Assembly: GCF_036711975.1 (NCBI RefSeq)
Contig: NC_091968.1
Span: 558,001-622,000 of the forward strand
Reading direction: 5' to 3'
DNA: 64,000 bases
Source: Onthophagus taurus
Taxonomy: Eukaryota > Arthropoda > Insecta > Coleoptera > Scarabaeidae
A program made the translations under genes and the position numbers. Below are positions 45,880 to 57,016 of the stretch, piece after piece. Below the pieces are notes generated by a model that saw only the letters and a program-made list of their open reading frames with translations, ran no database searches and was not told where the DNA came from. Positions within the stretch are counted from its first letter, which is position 1; every line of letters starts with the position of its first letter.

Positions 45880-46074
45880 TGTACAGATTCCTTTATTATC
45901 CTATAAATTTCAAACCTAACTTTAAAACGTCAAATACGTCAACCTTAAAACTTTTGGGGCCATTATCGTTCGGTAATTCCTCAGAATCTGATGAAATGAA
46001 CAAAGAATCTCCTTGTTTGGTATGCGAGGATCGATTTAATTTAAAATTGGGGTTCAAAATAATTCTATGTTAGT
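45880..46074 (+). pseudogene. Left copy of ZNF277 exon 1 (lost start)
   Basis: Sequence from about 45,880 matches the ZNF277 promoter and first exon at 53,282-53,474. Here the start ATG is ACG (AAATACGTCAAC), and the exon breaks off after FNLKLGFKI with a stop. The break is where the tandem duplication joins back to the fourth exon of the cysteine-module gene, through a 14-bp filler. Confidence 0.82.
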
Positions 46075-46181
46075 AAATAACTAAAATGTTTTTTAGATCT
46101 GCATGTACCTTGCACGGAAGATAAAGAATGTTATCTAGGGATACAATTCGTTGAAAGTATGATTGCAACAATGGGTATCAT
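46075..46181 (+). pseudogene. Duplicated exon 4 of the cysteine-module gene, broken
   Basis: This repeats 45,528-45,656. A 22-bp deletion between short ATT repeats removes KNFRCN and shifts the frame. It is then interrupted by the 6.9-kb insertion; the remainder and exon 5 continue at 53,059-53,205. Confidence 0.85.
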
Positions 46182-46789
46182 CATTGTTTATAGAGTATAT
46201 AGTTAGCTCATCCAATGCTTTTATTTGACTCCACGTTTTTAGTTGATAATATTCTCCAGAGGTGGCGCACTTTGTATTAAACCTTTGTTTATAGAGAATA
46301 TAGTTAGCTCACGAGATAGAAAGAATTGGCAACCCATAAAAGATTTAATTTTTGATGTCGCCATCTAGCGATTAAATCTGTTTTTATTTTTATATCTTAA
46401 CGAACAGTGTTCCATCTAGGAGTTAAATCAGATAATAAACCATTAACAATTCCACATCAAAATATTTTACAGATGCCTACAATGAACTTTAAAAAAAGCA
46501 AAATTAATCGACTGAATATAAAATTAAATCAATAGTAAATCGAAAATTGTAGGTAATTAAGACCATTCTTATCGAGTAAGTTCAGTTATATATGTACATT
46601 GGTATTAATCTCGGTCGGCGGCTCTATCAATCAATCGATATTTCGATATTTCGTGTTTTTAGGTTTTAACACTTTTAACGAATACATCCGGGGCAGGCGC
46701 GTATGGGTGTACTGGTTGTTTACTGCACAGGGACGGCAGGAAAATACAGATTCGCATTTTGTTGAAATTAAGCAGGATTGACGATATGA

Positions 46790-48830
46790 GTACAGAGTGT
46801 CCCAATTTCGATGTCCGCATAGGCTATCTCCGAAACTAAAAGAGATAGAAAAAAAGTAGCTTACATGTCATGATCTCGTCTTTTGAGAAAATGCTAATGC
46901 CGAAAACTCCGAACAGCTATCGTCTTTTGCTTTCGCCCTATCGGCAAAAACTGAAAATTTTGCAAAAACGACAATCGCGAATATCTCACTTATTATCAAA
47001 AATGGAGTATTATAAATAAAACATTATATGGGCAACTTTTTACGAAGAATTCAATGGCGTAGGTAGAATTTTTTTCCCATCTTTTATTTTCGAGATTTTA
47101 GACGTAACTTTATTTTATTAAATGGAAACCATAGTTGGCTATGACCTAAAATAATTTGTTATTTTCTTCTGATAACAAATATATATAGTTTGTGGGGTAT
47201 ATTTCTTATGGTTATTGAATAATTAACAAAAATTCATTTTGTTCCATCTAAAACTAATGTATGTATTTAAAAGTTAATGTTGCTATGGTGATAACCATAC
47301 ATACTATGATGGAATATAATGTATCAAATAATTGCCAAAGTTTGTATTTAAAAATTCGATAACAACTCTGGCGTTATGTGCTGGTACGATGCACCAGCAT
47401 GGTAAGTATCAAAGTATAACAAAACTGAATAAAACTACAATGAATTTCGAAAATTATGAAAAATGTTACATGATAGAATGCTAGATGTTATCAGATAAGA
47501 ATGCGACGTTAGCCGCGGAATTTTATTTCACAAGATATCCAGAAAGAAGACAACCGCACGTAAGAACCTTCAGCCGGTTAGCAAAAAATTTAATAGATAT
47601 TTGGTCCTTCCCCAAACCACATACAAAAACATACCAAAATGACCTGCAAGAGAAATTGCAACAAGACGTCTCACCCAAAAGCCGCTGCTCCCGAATATGA
47701 AAGAAAAATAAGTATAAACCATACAAAGCGGGGCTAACTCATTATTTACGTGCCGAAGATGTCAATCGAAGATTAGAATTTTGTAGATGATATGTAAAAA
47801 AATTAAATAATCTGCTGTTTGTTCAAAATGTTATCTGGACCGATGAAGTCTCTGAGTGTTCAAAGAAGATTGGGGTTCAATGTATGGTGTGCCCTTTTAG
47901 ATAATAGAATTTTGGCATATAGTATCTACCATAAAAACATAAACTCAGGGAAATACCTCAATATATTAAGGCAGCACATTGAGTCTTTGGTCGACAATTT
48001 GCCACTAAATATGTCTCAAATGATATATTTTCAATATGACGGAGCACCAGCACATAATGTCAGAGTTGTTAGTGAATTTTTAAATACTACTACAAACTCA
48101 AGGACAGTAGAATCTAACAGGACTGCTACATCCATTGTTGTGACAGCCTACCCGCAAACTACGTCACACCATTTTCCACGCCCAGCTGTTGTTATGGTCT
48201 ATGCGTTTGCTGTGTGTTTTTAGAGGTTATATCCTAGACGTATTCATATTAGTTTTGAAGTTTTATGTTTTTAGACGTATTAATGTCTATCACATAACCT
48301 CTAAAAATATAGACAGTTACCAGGCGTGGCAAATAGTGTGACGTAGAGTGCGGGCAACCAACCCGTAGCCGACTACAAAAATACAATGGACGTAGCAGTC
48401 CTGTTAGTTTCTACTGGTTTCTACTGTCCTTGCTACAAACTTTGGCAATAATTGGAAACAATGCTTTCCCTCATGGTATGGTTATCACCATAACAACATT
48501 AAGTTTTAAATACATACAATACTTTTAGAAAGAACAAAAAAAATTGATACATTATATTCCATCATAGTATGTATGGTTATCACCATAGCAACATTAACTT
48601 TTAAATACATACATTAGATTTAGATGGAAGAAAATGAATTTTTGTTAATTATTCAATAACTATAAGAAATATACCCCACAAACTATCTATATTTGTTATC
48701 AGGAGGAAATAACAAATTATTTTAGGTCATAGCCAACTATGGTTTCCATTTAAAAAAATTTAAAAAAAAAGTTACGTCTAAAATCTCGAAAATAAAAGAT
48801 GGGAAAAAAATTCTACCTATACATATTCTT
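46790..48830 (+). mobile_element. Degenerate mariner-type element, right end truncated
   Basis: The left end CAGAGTGTCCCAATTTCG follows a TA in the P-element arm (the right arm shows the uninterrupted sequence). The plus strand holds transposase pieces: EFYFTRYPERRQPHVRTFSR (47,485 on), then GFNVWCALLDNRILAYSIYH and FQYDGAPAHN with the second catalytic Asp (47,819 on). Long inverted arms pair 47,054-47,340 with 48,530-48,826. The last 260 bp of the right arm are missing. MITE A interrupts the gene at 48,099-48,432. Confidence 0.75.
48099..48432. mobile_element. MITE A, second copy
   Basis: The 334-bp copy begins CAAGGACAGTAGAATCTAAC and ends CTACTGTCCTTG, with a perfect 9-bp duplication CTACAAACT (48,090-48,098 and 48,433-48,441). 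It is inserted in the mariner-type transposase relic and is close in sequence to the copy at 34,259-34,600. Near its right end a short TTTCTACTGG stretch is duplicated. Confidence 0.88.
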
Positions 48831-49384
48831 AGAGCAATAACAATTAAAAATAGCCAAAAACGCTTGAAGAATGATTTGTGTATTATGGAAAACATAAATA
48901 CGAGAAAAAATATGTGTTTTATCAATGAAGAAATAAATAAATAAATACTTTTTTTTTTTTAAGTTATTGATTTTTTGACCAGTAAAGTTTTAAAAATAAT
49001 GTTATTTAAAATTTATTAAACTAGCAGAATAAAATGATAAAATAAATATCACACAGTTAAGGAGCCTTAACAAGTTAAAATGTAAATAGGGAAATTAGGG
49101 TATGGATTGGATGGATTTGATTTGTTGAAATAATACAATATGATGACTGTAACCATTCTCTATAAACAAAGCTCTAACTGAGAGAAAAAATTTATTATAC
49201 ATAAAAATAAAAAATATAAATAAAAAGTTAATAATACAATAAAAAAATTAATTATGAGACAATATATTCATTTTCTCTGATTTATTATTGGTTTGTTTGT
49301 TTAATAAATTAACTTTCTTACATTCTGAAAATAACTGTATTTTGACTAAAATATCCAGAAAAGACTCCAAGTGATTTTCGTAAT

Positions 49385-51601
49385 TTACAAAGTGGTGGTC
49401 AAACTTTTGACTAAACGTTTCCTGACGCACCTTTTATACAGATAATTGTGAATATATAATCTAAATTGAGTTAGCGATGTGAATGTAATACTTTTACAAA
49501 TTTCTGACGGTACATTTAAGAACATATTGTTAATGTTGATTCTGTACATTTTATGAAACAAAAGAATTTCATCAGAATTACTAAGTTCGCATTCTTTCAA
49601 CAAAATTTCTCGGCACCAGTCACACTGAATTTCGTCAATGTGAACTTTTGCACAATAACCCGCAAAATATGCCAATGAACATCCTTCCAATGTACTGTGG
49701 ATGCTAAATTCCTCACATGTTGAGGCTTCCTGCAAATCGTCCTCCGAATTATCTTCATCAGACTCTGAGATATCCATTGGAGATACCGACGAGTCTCTTG
49801 TTGCTACATATTCATTTGTAGATAAAAACACGGCTCGATCTTCTTCACAATTAGCTTGCAGTTTCTATTTTAACAAACTATTTATAGAAATCTGCCTGAT
49901 CGTAAGGTGAAGCAATTGCGCGGACGGATTTCTGGCATTGTCGGATAATTGAAAAAAGATTTTCAATAATATCTTGATTTAATCGGGATGTTATTATAAA
50001 TTGTTTCCCTGTGCGTTTTTCTTCATTATAAAGTTGTAAAACAGCCTGAACCGTTTGAATAACCCCGTCGAAACAGGGAGGTCTGGTAAACTTATTACTT
50101 TTCTTATCCTTTTTTTTTTAATTGTGAAAATATGTTTTTGTAATTCGCTACGGTAATGGAAGCTATAACAGTACTCAAACGGGTGCTGTAATGAGACTCT
50201 TTACAGCATCCGATGCTGTAATGAGATTTTAGTAACATTTTATGGAAGCAGTTCAAGTTGGTGACATTGGGTCATTAATTTTTCTAGTTGTCAATGTGAC
50301 AATTTTTGTCTATGGATGTTTAAACACGTTCTTAGCATCAAATACAAGGTCCACAATGATGAGGACATGGACTCTGAGCAATTTCTCTTATTTTGGGAGG
50401 TGTACATGAAACATTTTTTTCAGGTGAATATATTTTGTGTTTTGACAGTTTCTAATTGTCAATTCAAAGTTTCTATTTTCAAGTGTTCCGGTGTTACCAA
50501 CTGCTACATACCTGTTTCCCTACATTGCCAAAATTTACTTTATTTTTGTTAAAAAAAAGTATAAAAACGCGAATTACAAAAAATAGCATAAAAAACACGT
50601 TTCATAAGACTTAAAGCACTCATTCATTAAAAAACTCGTTTTTCAACTTGAATTCGTGCATTTCAAGCGTGTCTTACGAAACTTGTTTTTTAATATACTA
50701 TTATAGCTTCATATAAAACATTTAATACATCCTCCGAAGCATCGGAAAGTGCGCATTTGAAAGGATTTCTACTGTATCTAGTACAACTGTTGAGACAGTC
50801 AAACCATTTGTCCATAAACATAATGAAATCTGCAGTGTCAGTAGCTGTTGAACTTTTTAGCTCGCCTGTTGCTATTGACGTTTTTAATGCCGACGCAACG
50901 CTTTTGCTAAATATTTGGGCGGCCAGTTTTACCGATAATTTCTGAAACGGCGAAGGATATAAATGAGCGTTTGAGATTTTGAGTAAACATCTCGCCCCTG
51001 ACTTTGACTTTTGATCAATATGATATAATCTTCTGATACCTTGAAAAGAAATTGTTTCGTATGCTTTTCAAAAGATGAGGGGCATCAAACACTTTTTGCG
51101 TATTTTTAAACATGAAATAAGGTTTTTTAGGACTATTTTTTGTCTTAATAAATGTTTATACGCATTTGGTGCTTTATAATATAAACTAAGTGAAAATTGT
51201 TTTTCATTGTATGTCCAGTGGCCTTTTGTTTTATGTAGTAATTGCATTGCCGCAAATGTTCTATGTTGAGGGGAATGATATTTTATAACACTTAGACAGG
51301 ATTGTAAATTGTTTGATAGTGCGGTGGTAGTTAATCTTTTTTTTAGTTTTTATATTGTTGACTTCGCATTTTTACATTTCAGTCTGAGTTTATCGTATTT
51401 TTCCTTTAATTTATTTAAAGCACAGGGTATCTGACTATGATGGGAGTTCGGTGACGGAAATTCTAGATACTCACTTGGAAACTTCTTTTGACAAGGCGAA
51501 CTATCTAATACTGGTGACGATTTAGAACTTTTATCAAGGGATAGAAAACGTACCTCGCCATGTTTAGAAAACGCATAATTGCTAACAATATACATAAACA
51601 A
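49385..51601 (-). pseudogene. P-element / THAP9-like transposase relic
   Basis: P-type transposases use GTP and make 8-bp duplications. Reading the minus strand from 51,601: a spacer and coiled segment (ALNKLKEKYDKLRLKC), then HSPQHRTFAAMQLL and FSLSLYYKAPNAYKHLLRQK, then after frame breaks KLSVKLAAQIFSKSVASAL and TADFIMFMDKWFDCLNS. Repeat D interrupts at 50,700-50,133. Then comes FDGVIQTVQAVLQLYNEE, and TSRLNQDIIENLFSIIRQ (the hallmark C-terminal motif), then SLAYFAGYCAKVHIDEIQC to the stop at 49,385. No THAP zinc finger was found. Stops and frameshifts make it inactive. Confidence 0.83.
50133..50700. mobile_element. Repeat D, uninterrupted copy
   Basis: About 570 bp, from TTTTTGTAATTCGCTACGG to TTTTTTAATATACT, inserted between VLYEAI and FSQLKKKDKK of the P-type transposase. 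It matches 33,690-35,400 after MITE B is removed. This shows that repeat D is mobile. It contains tandem-like TGCTGTAATGAGA motifs near 50,190-50,225. Confidence 0.75.
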
Positions 51602-52175
51602 TCTTTATATTTAAAAATATTTTAATTTTATTTGTATATGTACTTATATCGTCAATCCTGCTTAATTTCAACAAAATGCGAATCTGTATTTTCGGTTCTT
51701 TGAAATTTTCTTATGTTTGCTCAAAATATCGCCCCTTCAATTAGCCGTCCCTGTGCAATAAACAACCAGTACAACACCCATACGCGCCTGCCCCGGATGT
51801 ATTCGTTAAAAGTGTTAAAACCTAAAAACACGAAATATCGACTGATTGATAAAGCCGCCGACCGAGATTAATACCAATGTATACATAACTGAACTTACTC
51901 GATAAGAATGGTCTTAATTACCTACAATTTTCGATTTATTATTGATTTAATTTTATATTCAGTCGATTAATTTTGCTTTATTTAAAGTTCATTGTAGGCT
52001 TCTGTAAAATATTTTGATGTGGAATTGTCAATGGTTTATTATCTGATTTAACTCCTAGATGGAACACTGTTCGTTAAGATATAAAAATAAAAACAGATTA
52101 CATCAAAAATTAAATCTTTTATGGGTTGCCAATTCTTTCTATCTCGTGAGCTAACTATATTCTCTATAAACAAAG

Positions 52176-53040
52176 CTTTTAAATCTTATTTTAAATGTAA
52201 AAAAATAAAATGGATTTAAAAAATTAATTAATAAATTTATTAAGATCGAATTTCATTAACGAATTCTTTTTGCTATTAAAATCAACAGATGGCGCCATAT
52301 TCTTTAATTATTTATCCAATTAATTTAAATAATTTATAGATTGATTTTTTTTTATGACTTGATTAGTTATTAGCACGCTTAATTTAGTATTTCAGAAAAT
52401 AATTTTTAACGAAATACTTACAATTAAATGGCAATGATACGATACCAACCAACGTCAAGTTGTTACTTATTATAAAATATTTTAATTTATTTCTTAATCT
52501 TCAAAAATTGGCTTTAAAATGTTATTTTAAATGTAAAAGCATAAAATGAAAATTTATTTAAAAAAATAATGTACGTAAAATAATTTATAAATTTATTAAG
52601 ATCTTACTTCATTACCCCATACATTTTTTGCTATTAAAATCAACAGATGGCGCCATATTTTCTTAATTATTTATCCAATTAATTTAAATAATTTTTTGAT
52701 TGATTTTTTTTAATGTATTGATTACTTATTCAGCACGCTTACTTTAGTATTTTAGAAAATAATTTTTAACCAAATACTTACGATTAAATCGCAACGCTAC
52801 TCCAAGCAACGTGAAGTTGCTACTTATTATAAAATATTTTAATTTTATTATTTTAATTTATTTCTTAATGTTCAAAAATTGACTTTAAAATCATATTTTA
52901 AATGTAAAAGAATAAAAAGAAAATTTATTCAAAAAAGTAATGTAAAAAATTTTTAAAAATTAATTAAGATCGAACTTCATTAACGAATTATTTTTGCTAT
53001 TAAAATCGACAGATGGCGCCATATTTTTTCTAATTATTTA
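52176..53040. repeat. Tandem repeat of about 330-365 bp in the P-like element end
   Basis: Two full units and one partial unit start near 52,186, 52,515 and 52,880 with TATTTTAAATGTAAAA and include CAGATGGCGCCATATT and CAGCACGCTTA-type motifs. The third unit stops at the right terminal repeat of the outer element. Subterminal tandem repeats like this are seen in other DNA transposons. Confidence 0.75.
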
Positions 53041-53058
53041 TTATTCTCTATAAACAAA

Positions 53059-53205
53059 GGTATCATTCAGTGAATGCAAGATGTAGAAGTATATCAAAAA
53101 AGTCTTTTTAAACCTTTTTAATAATTAAGTTATTTTTTAGATGGATCAATCAAAAACATTCCCGGATTTAGTTGTTTATTATTACTGGTAATAACGTCAT
53201 TAACA
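53059..53205 (+). pseudogene. Duplicated end of exon 4 and exon 5 of the cysteine-module gene
   Basis: It continues the broken copy at 46,075-46,181. The sequence from GGTATCATTCAGTGAATGC runs through an intron into GGATCAATCAAAAACATTCC. An extra A before the last codons alters the tail end. It has no promoter and is not translatable as a whole. Confidence 0.82.
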
Positions 53206-53341
53206 AAAATACTTTGAATAATCACAAATTTATTACAATAAAAAATATATATTAAATTTAATTAGTTTAATAAATATTAATGTACAGATTCCTTTATTAT
53301 CCTACAAATTTCAAACCTAACCTAATTTTAAAACGTCAAAT

Positions 53342-54647
53342 ATGTCAGAAATGTGTACCTCAAAACTTTTGGGGCCTTTATCTTTCGATAATTCCCCCGA
53401 ATCTGATGAAATTAACAAAGAATCTCCTTGTTTGTTATGCGAGGATCGTTTCAATTTAAAATTGGGGTTCAAAATTTTTTTAAAACATTGTTTCGAGGTT
53501 CATAATTTGGTCATCGAGGATGTTCAAAATATCGATAATTTACATGAGTGAGTTTTATCCCAAATAATTTTTAATTTGGATCAAAAATTTTTACTTTTTT
53601 TATAGTTATTTAATGTATTGGAAAGAAAGATTTGTATTAAAACCGTTTGAAAGTTTAGTTCCCTCCTTAAAAATGGAAGATACAGATGAAAAATATTATT
53701 TGTTATCGACGTTAATAAAGGAGGATAAAGAATTGAGGCATAAATTAAGGTTGAGTTATGTTTTAAGTATTCAGGAACGTGAAAGAACGGATGTTAGTTT
53801 TAAAAGGAATTGCATGTTTTGTAAATTAGAATTGGAAGGATTGCGAAGTGATTATTTAAAACATTTATCGATGAAACATAACTTAACATTGGGAAATCCG
53901 CAAAATTTGGTGTTTGTGGATGAGTTGCTTGATTTAATTGAGAAAAAATTAAATGAATTTATTTGTATTTATTGTGAGGGGAGATTTCCCGATAGAATTA
54001 TTTTAAAAGAACATATGAGGAAGAAAATGCATAAATGTGTTAATCCGTTGAATAAAAATTATGATAAATTTTATATAGTTAATTATTTAGAGATAAATAA
54101 ATCAAAAAGGGATGAAAAAGATGATAATTACGCTTTAGAAAGTAAATGATTAACTTTAATAAAGATTAAGAAATTTAAAAAAAAGTTTTTTAGGGGATGA
54201 GAATTCTGATAATGAATACTCGGATTGGAATGAAAAAGATTATCAAATTTTCTGCTTATTTTGCGCGTATAAAAACCCAAAAATTGATGAATTACGGTTG
54301 CATATGAAAAATGATCATAGCTTTGACTTTAATGAGATAACAGGAAAATTGGATTTTTATCAAAAAGTCAAATTGGTTAATTATATTCGAAGGCAAATGG
54401 TTCATTTTAATTGCGTTTTTTGTAATCAACATTTCAATCATGATCATGAAAATAAATTGCATATGAATCAAGAGGAACATGTTAAAATACCCGAAATTAA
54501 TGTTTTTGATCAACCTGAGTAAGTAATTGAATTAAAATTTAAATAATTAAAAAAGAATTTTTGATGTTATGATTTTTTTTCAGATATTTTTTTCCTACTT
54601 ATGAAAATGATACTTTATTGTACTATTTGGAGGATATTGAAAGTTAA
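53342..54647 (+). CDS. ZNF277: Zinc finger protein 277
   Basis: ZNF277 is a conserved C2H2 protein; in vertebrates it interacts with BMI1/PRC1 and with ribosomal protein uS5. Exons 53,342-53,547, 53,606-54,141, 54,194-54,518 and 54,584-54,647 join in phase to 376 residues, with GT-AG introns. C2H2-type units are visible: CLLCEDRF...HCFEVH, CMFCKLEL...HLSMKH, CIYCEGRFPD...HMRKKMH, CLFCAYKN...HMKNDH and CVFCNQHF...HMNQEEH. Family hallmarks include DYLMYWKERF, NKNYDKFYIVNYLE, DFYQKVKLVNYIRRQM and the end YFFPTYENDTLLYY. The start is the ATG in AAATATGTCAGAAATG, and the 5' region has a damaged twin at 45.9 kb. It converges with drosha. Confidence 0.94.
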
Positions 54648-54853
54648 CTAATAATAATTAGTTGATAATTAATCAACCAAAATAAGGAATTAAATTATTA
54701 ATGTTAAAAAAAATGATAATAAAATAATTATAATATAACTTTTTTTAATATGCTAAAAGAAATTATTTTAATTTTAAAAAAACGTAATGATTTAATTCAA
54801 TTTATTAATTTCCTTTTACATTTTACACATATTTCAAATTCTTAAATATTCTT

Positions 54854-55531
54854 TTACTTACTCTCTACTGTATCGGAAGGAGAACCTACCGATTTCTCTG
54901 GAGACGAATCTCTAAACCGATATTTCGAATAACTAGTCGGCGATTTTTGCCTGTTGGGTTGAAAAACCCTCTGAGGACTTTTCGATTTTGACCGACTTCG
55001 CCCCCTTTTCCGTTGCGGCTTTTGCTTCTTCATACTTTTTGCGATAACACGCTTTTGATGATCCAATTGTGGAAATAAATCTTAAATTTTCAATAAATCA
55101 ATTTTTATAAGTCATTAATTTTAATAAACCTTAAATTTTAATAAGCCTTAAATTACAATAACTAAATTTTTATACCGTGTGATATTTCTAATGCATTTTT
55201 AGCGGCGTTCATTTCTGCTTGTTGAATACTGTGACCGACAGCACTCGCTAAACGACTTCCACGGAAATAAACCGCGACAGTGTAAACTCTAGTATTAGTT
55301 GGACCTTTACATTCAATAACTCTAAAATGAAATTTTTATAAATAGAGCATGATTAATAAAATGTTTGTACTTGTAGACTGGGATGTCAGGTTCCCCACCA
55401 TCCATTGTTCGTAACGTTAAGCAACATTGTTGAAGTTTCGATTTTGGGTCATTCCAATCTTGATTCATAATGAAATCTTGGAGGCGAGGGAAAAGTGTTA
55501 CTTGGCAAAAAACTTCGCAATATTCTAAACC
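54854..55531 (-). CDS. drosha: Drosha ribonuclease III, last three exons
   Basis: Drosha is the nuclear RNase III of the Microprocessor; with Pasha/DGCR8 it cuts primary microRNAs. Exons 55,371-55,531, 55,176-55,321 and 54,854-55,080 are in phase. They encode the end of the second RNase III domain (GLEYCEVFCQVTLFPRLQDF, IMNQDWNDPKSKLQQCCLTL), the double-stranded RNA-binding domain (KVIECKGPTNTRVYTVAVYF, GHSIQQAEMNAAKNALE) and a C-terminal tail DLFPQLDHQKRVIAKSMKKQ followed by an Arg/Ser-rich region that is unlike human. Upstream exons are not found to 64,000; the intron above 55,531 is at least 8.4 kb and full of transposons. Confidence 0.95.
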
Positions 55532-56060
55532 CTAAAATGAAAAAAAGTTAACCTATATACACTGTTGGAAATAATTCACGAGCACACCTATATAATCTGA
55601 ACGCGTGAAGATAAATCCATAATATTTGCGAAGCACAAAGGTTTACTGTAGACGCGTTTATTCAGGGAGTTTCGAGTTGTTCACTCGCGGCATTGTTGAC
55701 TAAGCCGCCCTTCCAAGTGGAACATTCCGTCGCTATGGAGACCGAAGTGGATGGAAAATACCGGTCGTTTTTAGTGGGGTGTGAGGGACCACATTGTTAT
55801 CGTACTCTGTGCGCAATGGATGGGCGATCGCGTTACTTAAGCGAGTTTGAGCGAAGAATGTTTGTGGGTATGCACATTGAGGGTTTATCGTTCTGTGAAA
55901 TTGCGCGTCGTCTCGAGCGGTCGTTATCGGCAGTGCAACGGGCATGGTGAGAATGGTCTGAGGTAGGACATAGGTACGTTTAGCCGCGGCCGGGACTCTT
56001 GTGCTCAGCGCTTTAACGTCGTGTGTGTCCTCCTCAAGGCAACTTGGAGCTGTTTGGCCA

Positions 56061-57016
56061 CAAGGTTTATATATAAAAGGTTGTCTAGGTTCGTACGCAA
56101 CCATACTGCGCATTACGTCACATGTGGAAGATAATACCGCCAAGCAATTTAAATTAAACAAATGCATGGAGCAACTTATGGTCATGAGGTTGAGTGCGCA
56201 ATTCGTGATCGCTTACGTCACGAAACACTCCTGCTCTTGCCACTCGCCTACAAACTAAAATCAAAGTATTGCAGCATAGGAACTTAGACAACCTTTAATA
56301 TATTATTAAGAGTTTATTGTATACAGTAATTGTTTACACTTCTTTATATTATTCAAATATTACTTTCACTCTCTACCCTCTTCCTCCATTTCCACGCCCT
56401 CTACTCCTCGGCCCAATCATCCCCTCACCCATCCCTTTGTCTCCTCACCCCCATCACCATTCTCATCCATCGTTTCCCCTCTCCCCCCTCTCCTAAGATC
56501 TGCCTTCGGTCCATCTCCTCCTCCCTCAACTCACTGCACCCATTCAGCATGTGTTCTAACGTTTCCCATTCCTCCCTGCACAGCCTACACCACCCCTCCT
56601 CATCGGCCATCCAGTATTTGTTGGCTCTCTCCTCGTTTCCACAACGGAACCTAGCCGCCAACTTTTTCCCTTCCTCATCTCTTTCCAATAACAAGTATCT
56701 AGGCAGCCCCTCCGTAATTATGTCCCTGTATCTTTCGTTATACCTTCCCTCTTTTATTTGTGTCCTTCTTTCCTGTCTCTGCACATCTCGGTCCCTGTCT
56801 CTCAACTCCCTCCACACCTCCCTACCCACCCTTCGTCTACTATTTATCTCCGTTACCGAGTAGCCCGCTCGTCTATAATAGTTGTCTCTGTGTCCTTTCC
56901 CATATCTGACCTTTCCCTCTCTAATTTCCCTCCAACACTCCCCCAGGATCCCGCAGCTTGGCCTCCCTTCTATTCTTTCTTCATATTTCACTACAACCTT
57001 TAATATATAAACCTTG
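56061..57016. mobile_element. MITE B, second copy, carrying a retroelement
   Basis: It starts CAAGGTTTATATATAAAAGG and ends TTAATATATAAACCTTG. A perfect 9-bp duplication GTTTGGCCA flanks it (56,052-56,060 and 57,017-57,025). Its inner part AGGTTGTCTAGGTTCGTACG matches the copy at 34.7 kb. Without the retroelement at 56,304-56,992 it is about 250 bp. Confidence 0.88.
56304..56992 (-). mobile_element. 3' fragment of a second non-LTR retrotransposon
   Basis: The minus strand encodes the RT C-terminal end: GREVWRELRDRDRDVQRQER, LPRYLLLERDEEGKKLAARF and a zinc-knuckle-like CRLCREEWETLEHMLNGC, typical of the 3' end of R1/I-like ORF2. The 3' end is CAATAAACTCTTAATAATA. The 16-bp repeat ACAACCTTTAATATAT flanks it (56,288-56,303 and 56,993-57,008), so it is a severely 5'-truncated insertion. 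GC content is much higher than the surroundings. Confidence 0.85.

Larger units (their letters stand above)
46182..53058 (-). mobile_element. P-element-like composite transposon, 6.9 kb
   Basis: The outer ends are CATTGTTTATAGAG on the left and TCTCTATAAACAAA on the right. The 8-bp repeat GGTATCAT (46,174-46,181 and 53,059-53,066) is a perfect target duplication, as expected for P elements and hAT. An inner pair of ends, CTTTGTTTATAGAGAATATA at 46,283 and its inverse ending 52,175, starts arms of about 500 bp (46,283-46,789 and about 51,650-52,175). The transposase relic lies at 49,385-51,601. A mariner-type element at 46,790, repeat D at 50,133 and satellite repeats at 52,176-53,040 complicate the structure. 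A third copy of the end motif is at 49,156-49,171. Confidence 0.8.

Noticed and set aside
56330-56863. A 177-residue Ser/Leu/Pro-rich frame on the plus strand
   Set aside because: It is the antisense of the RT C-terminal domain on the minus strand.
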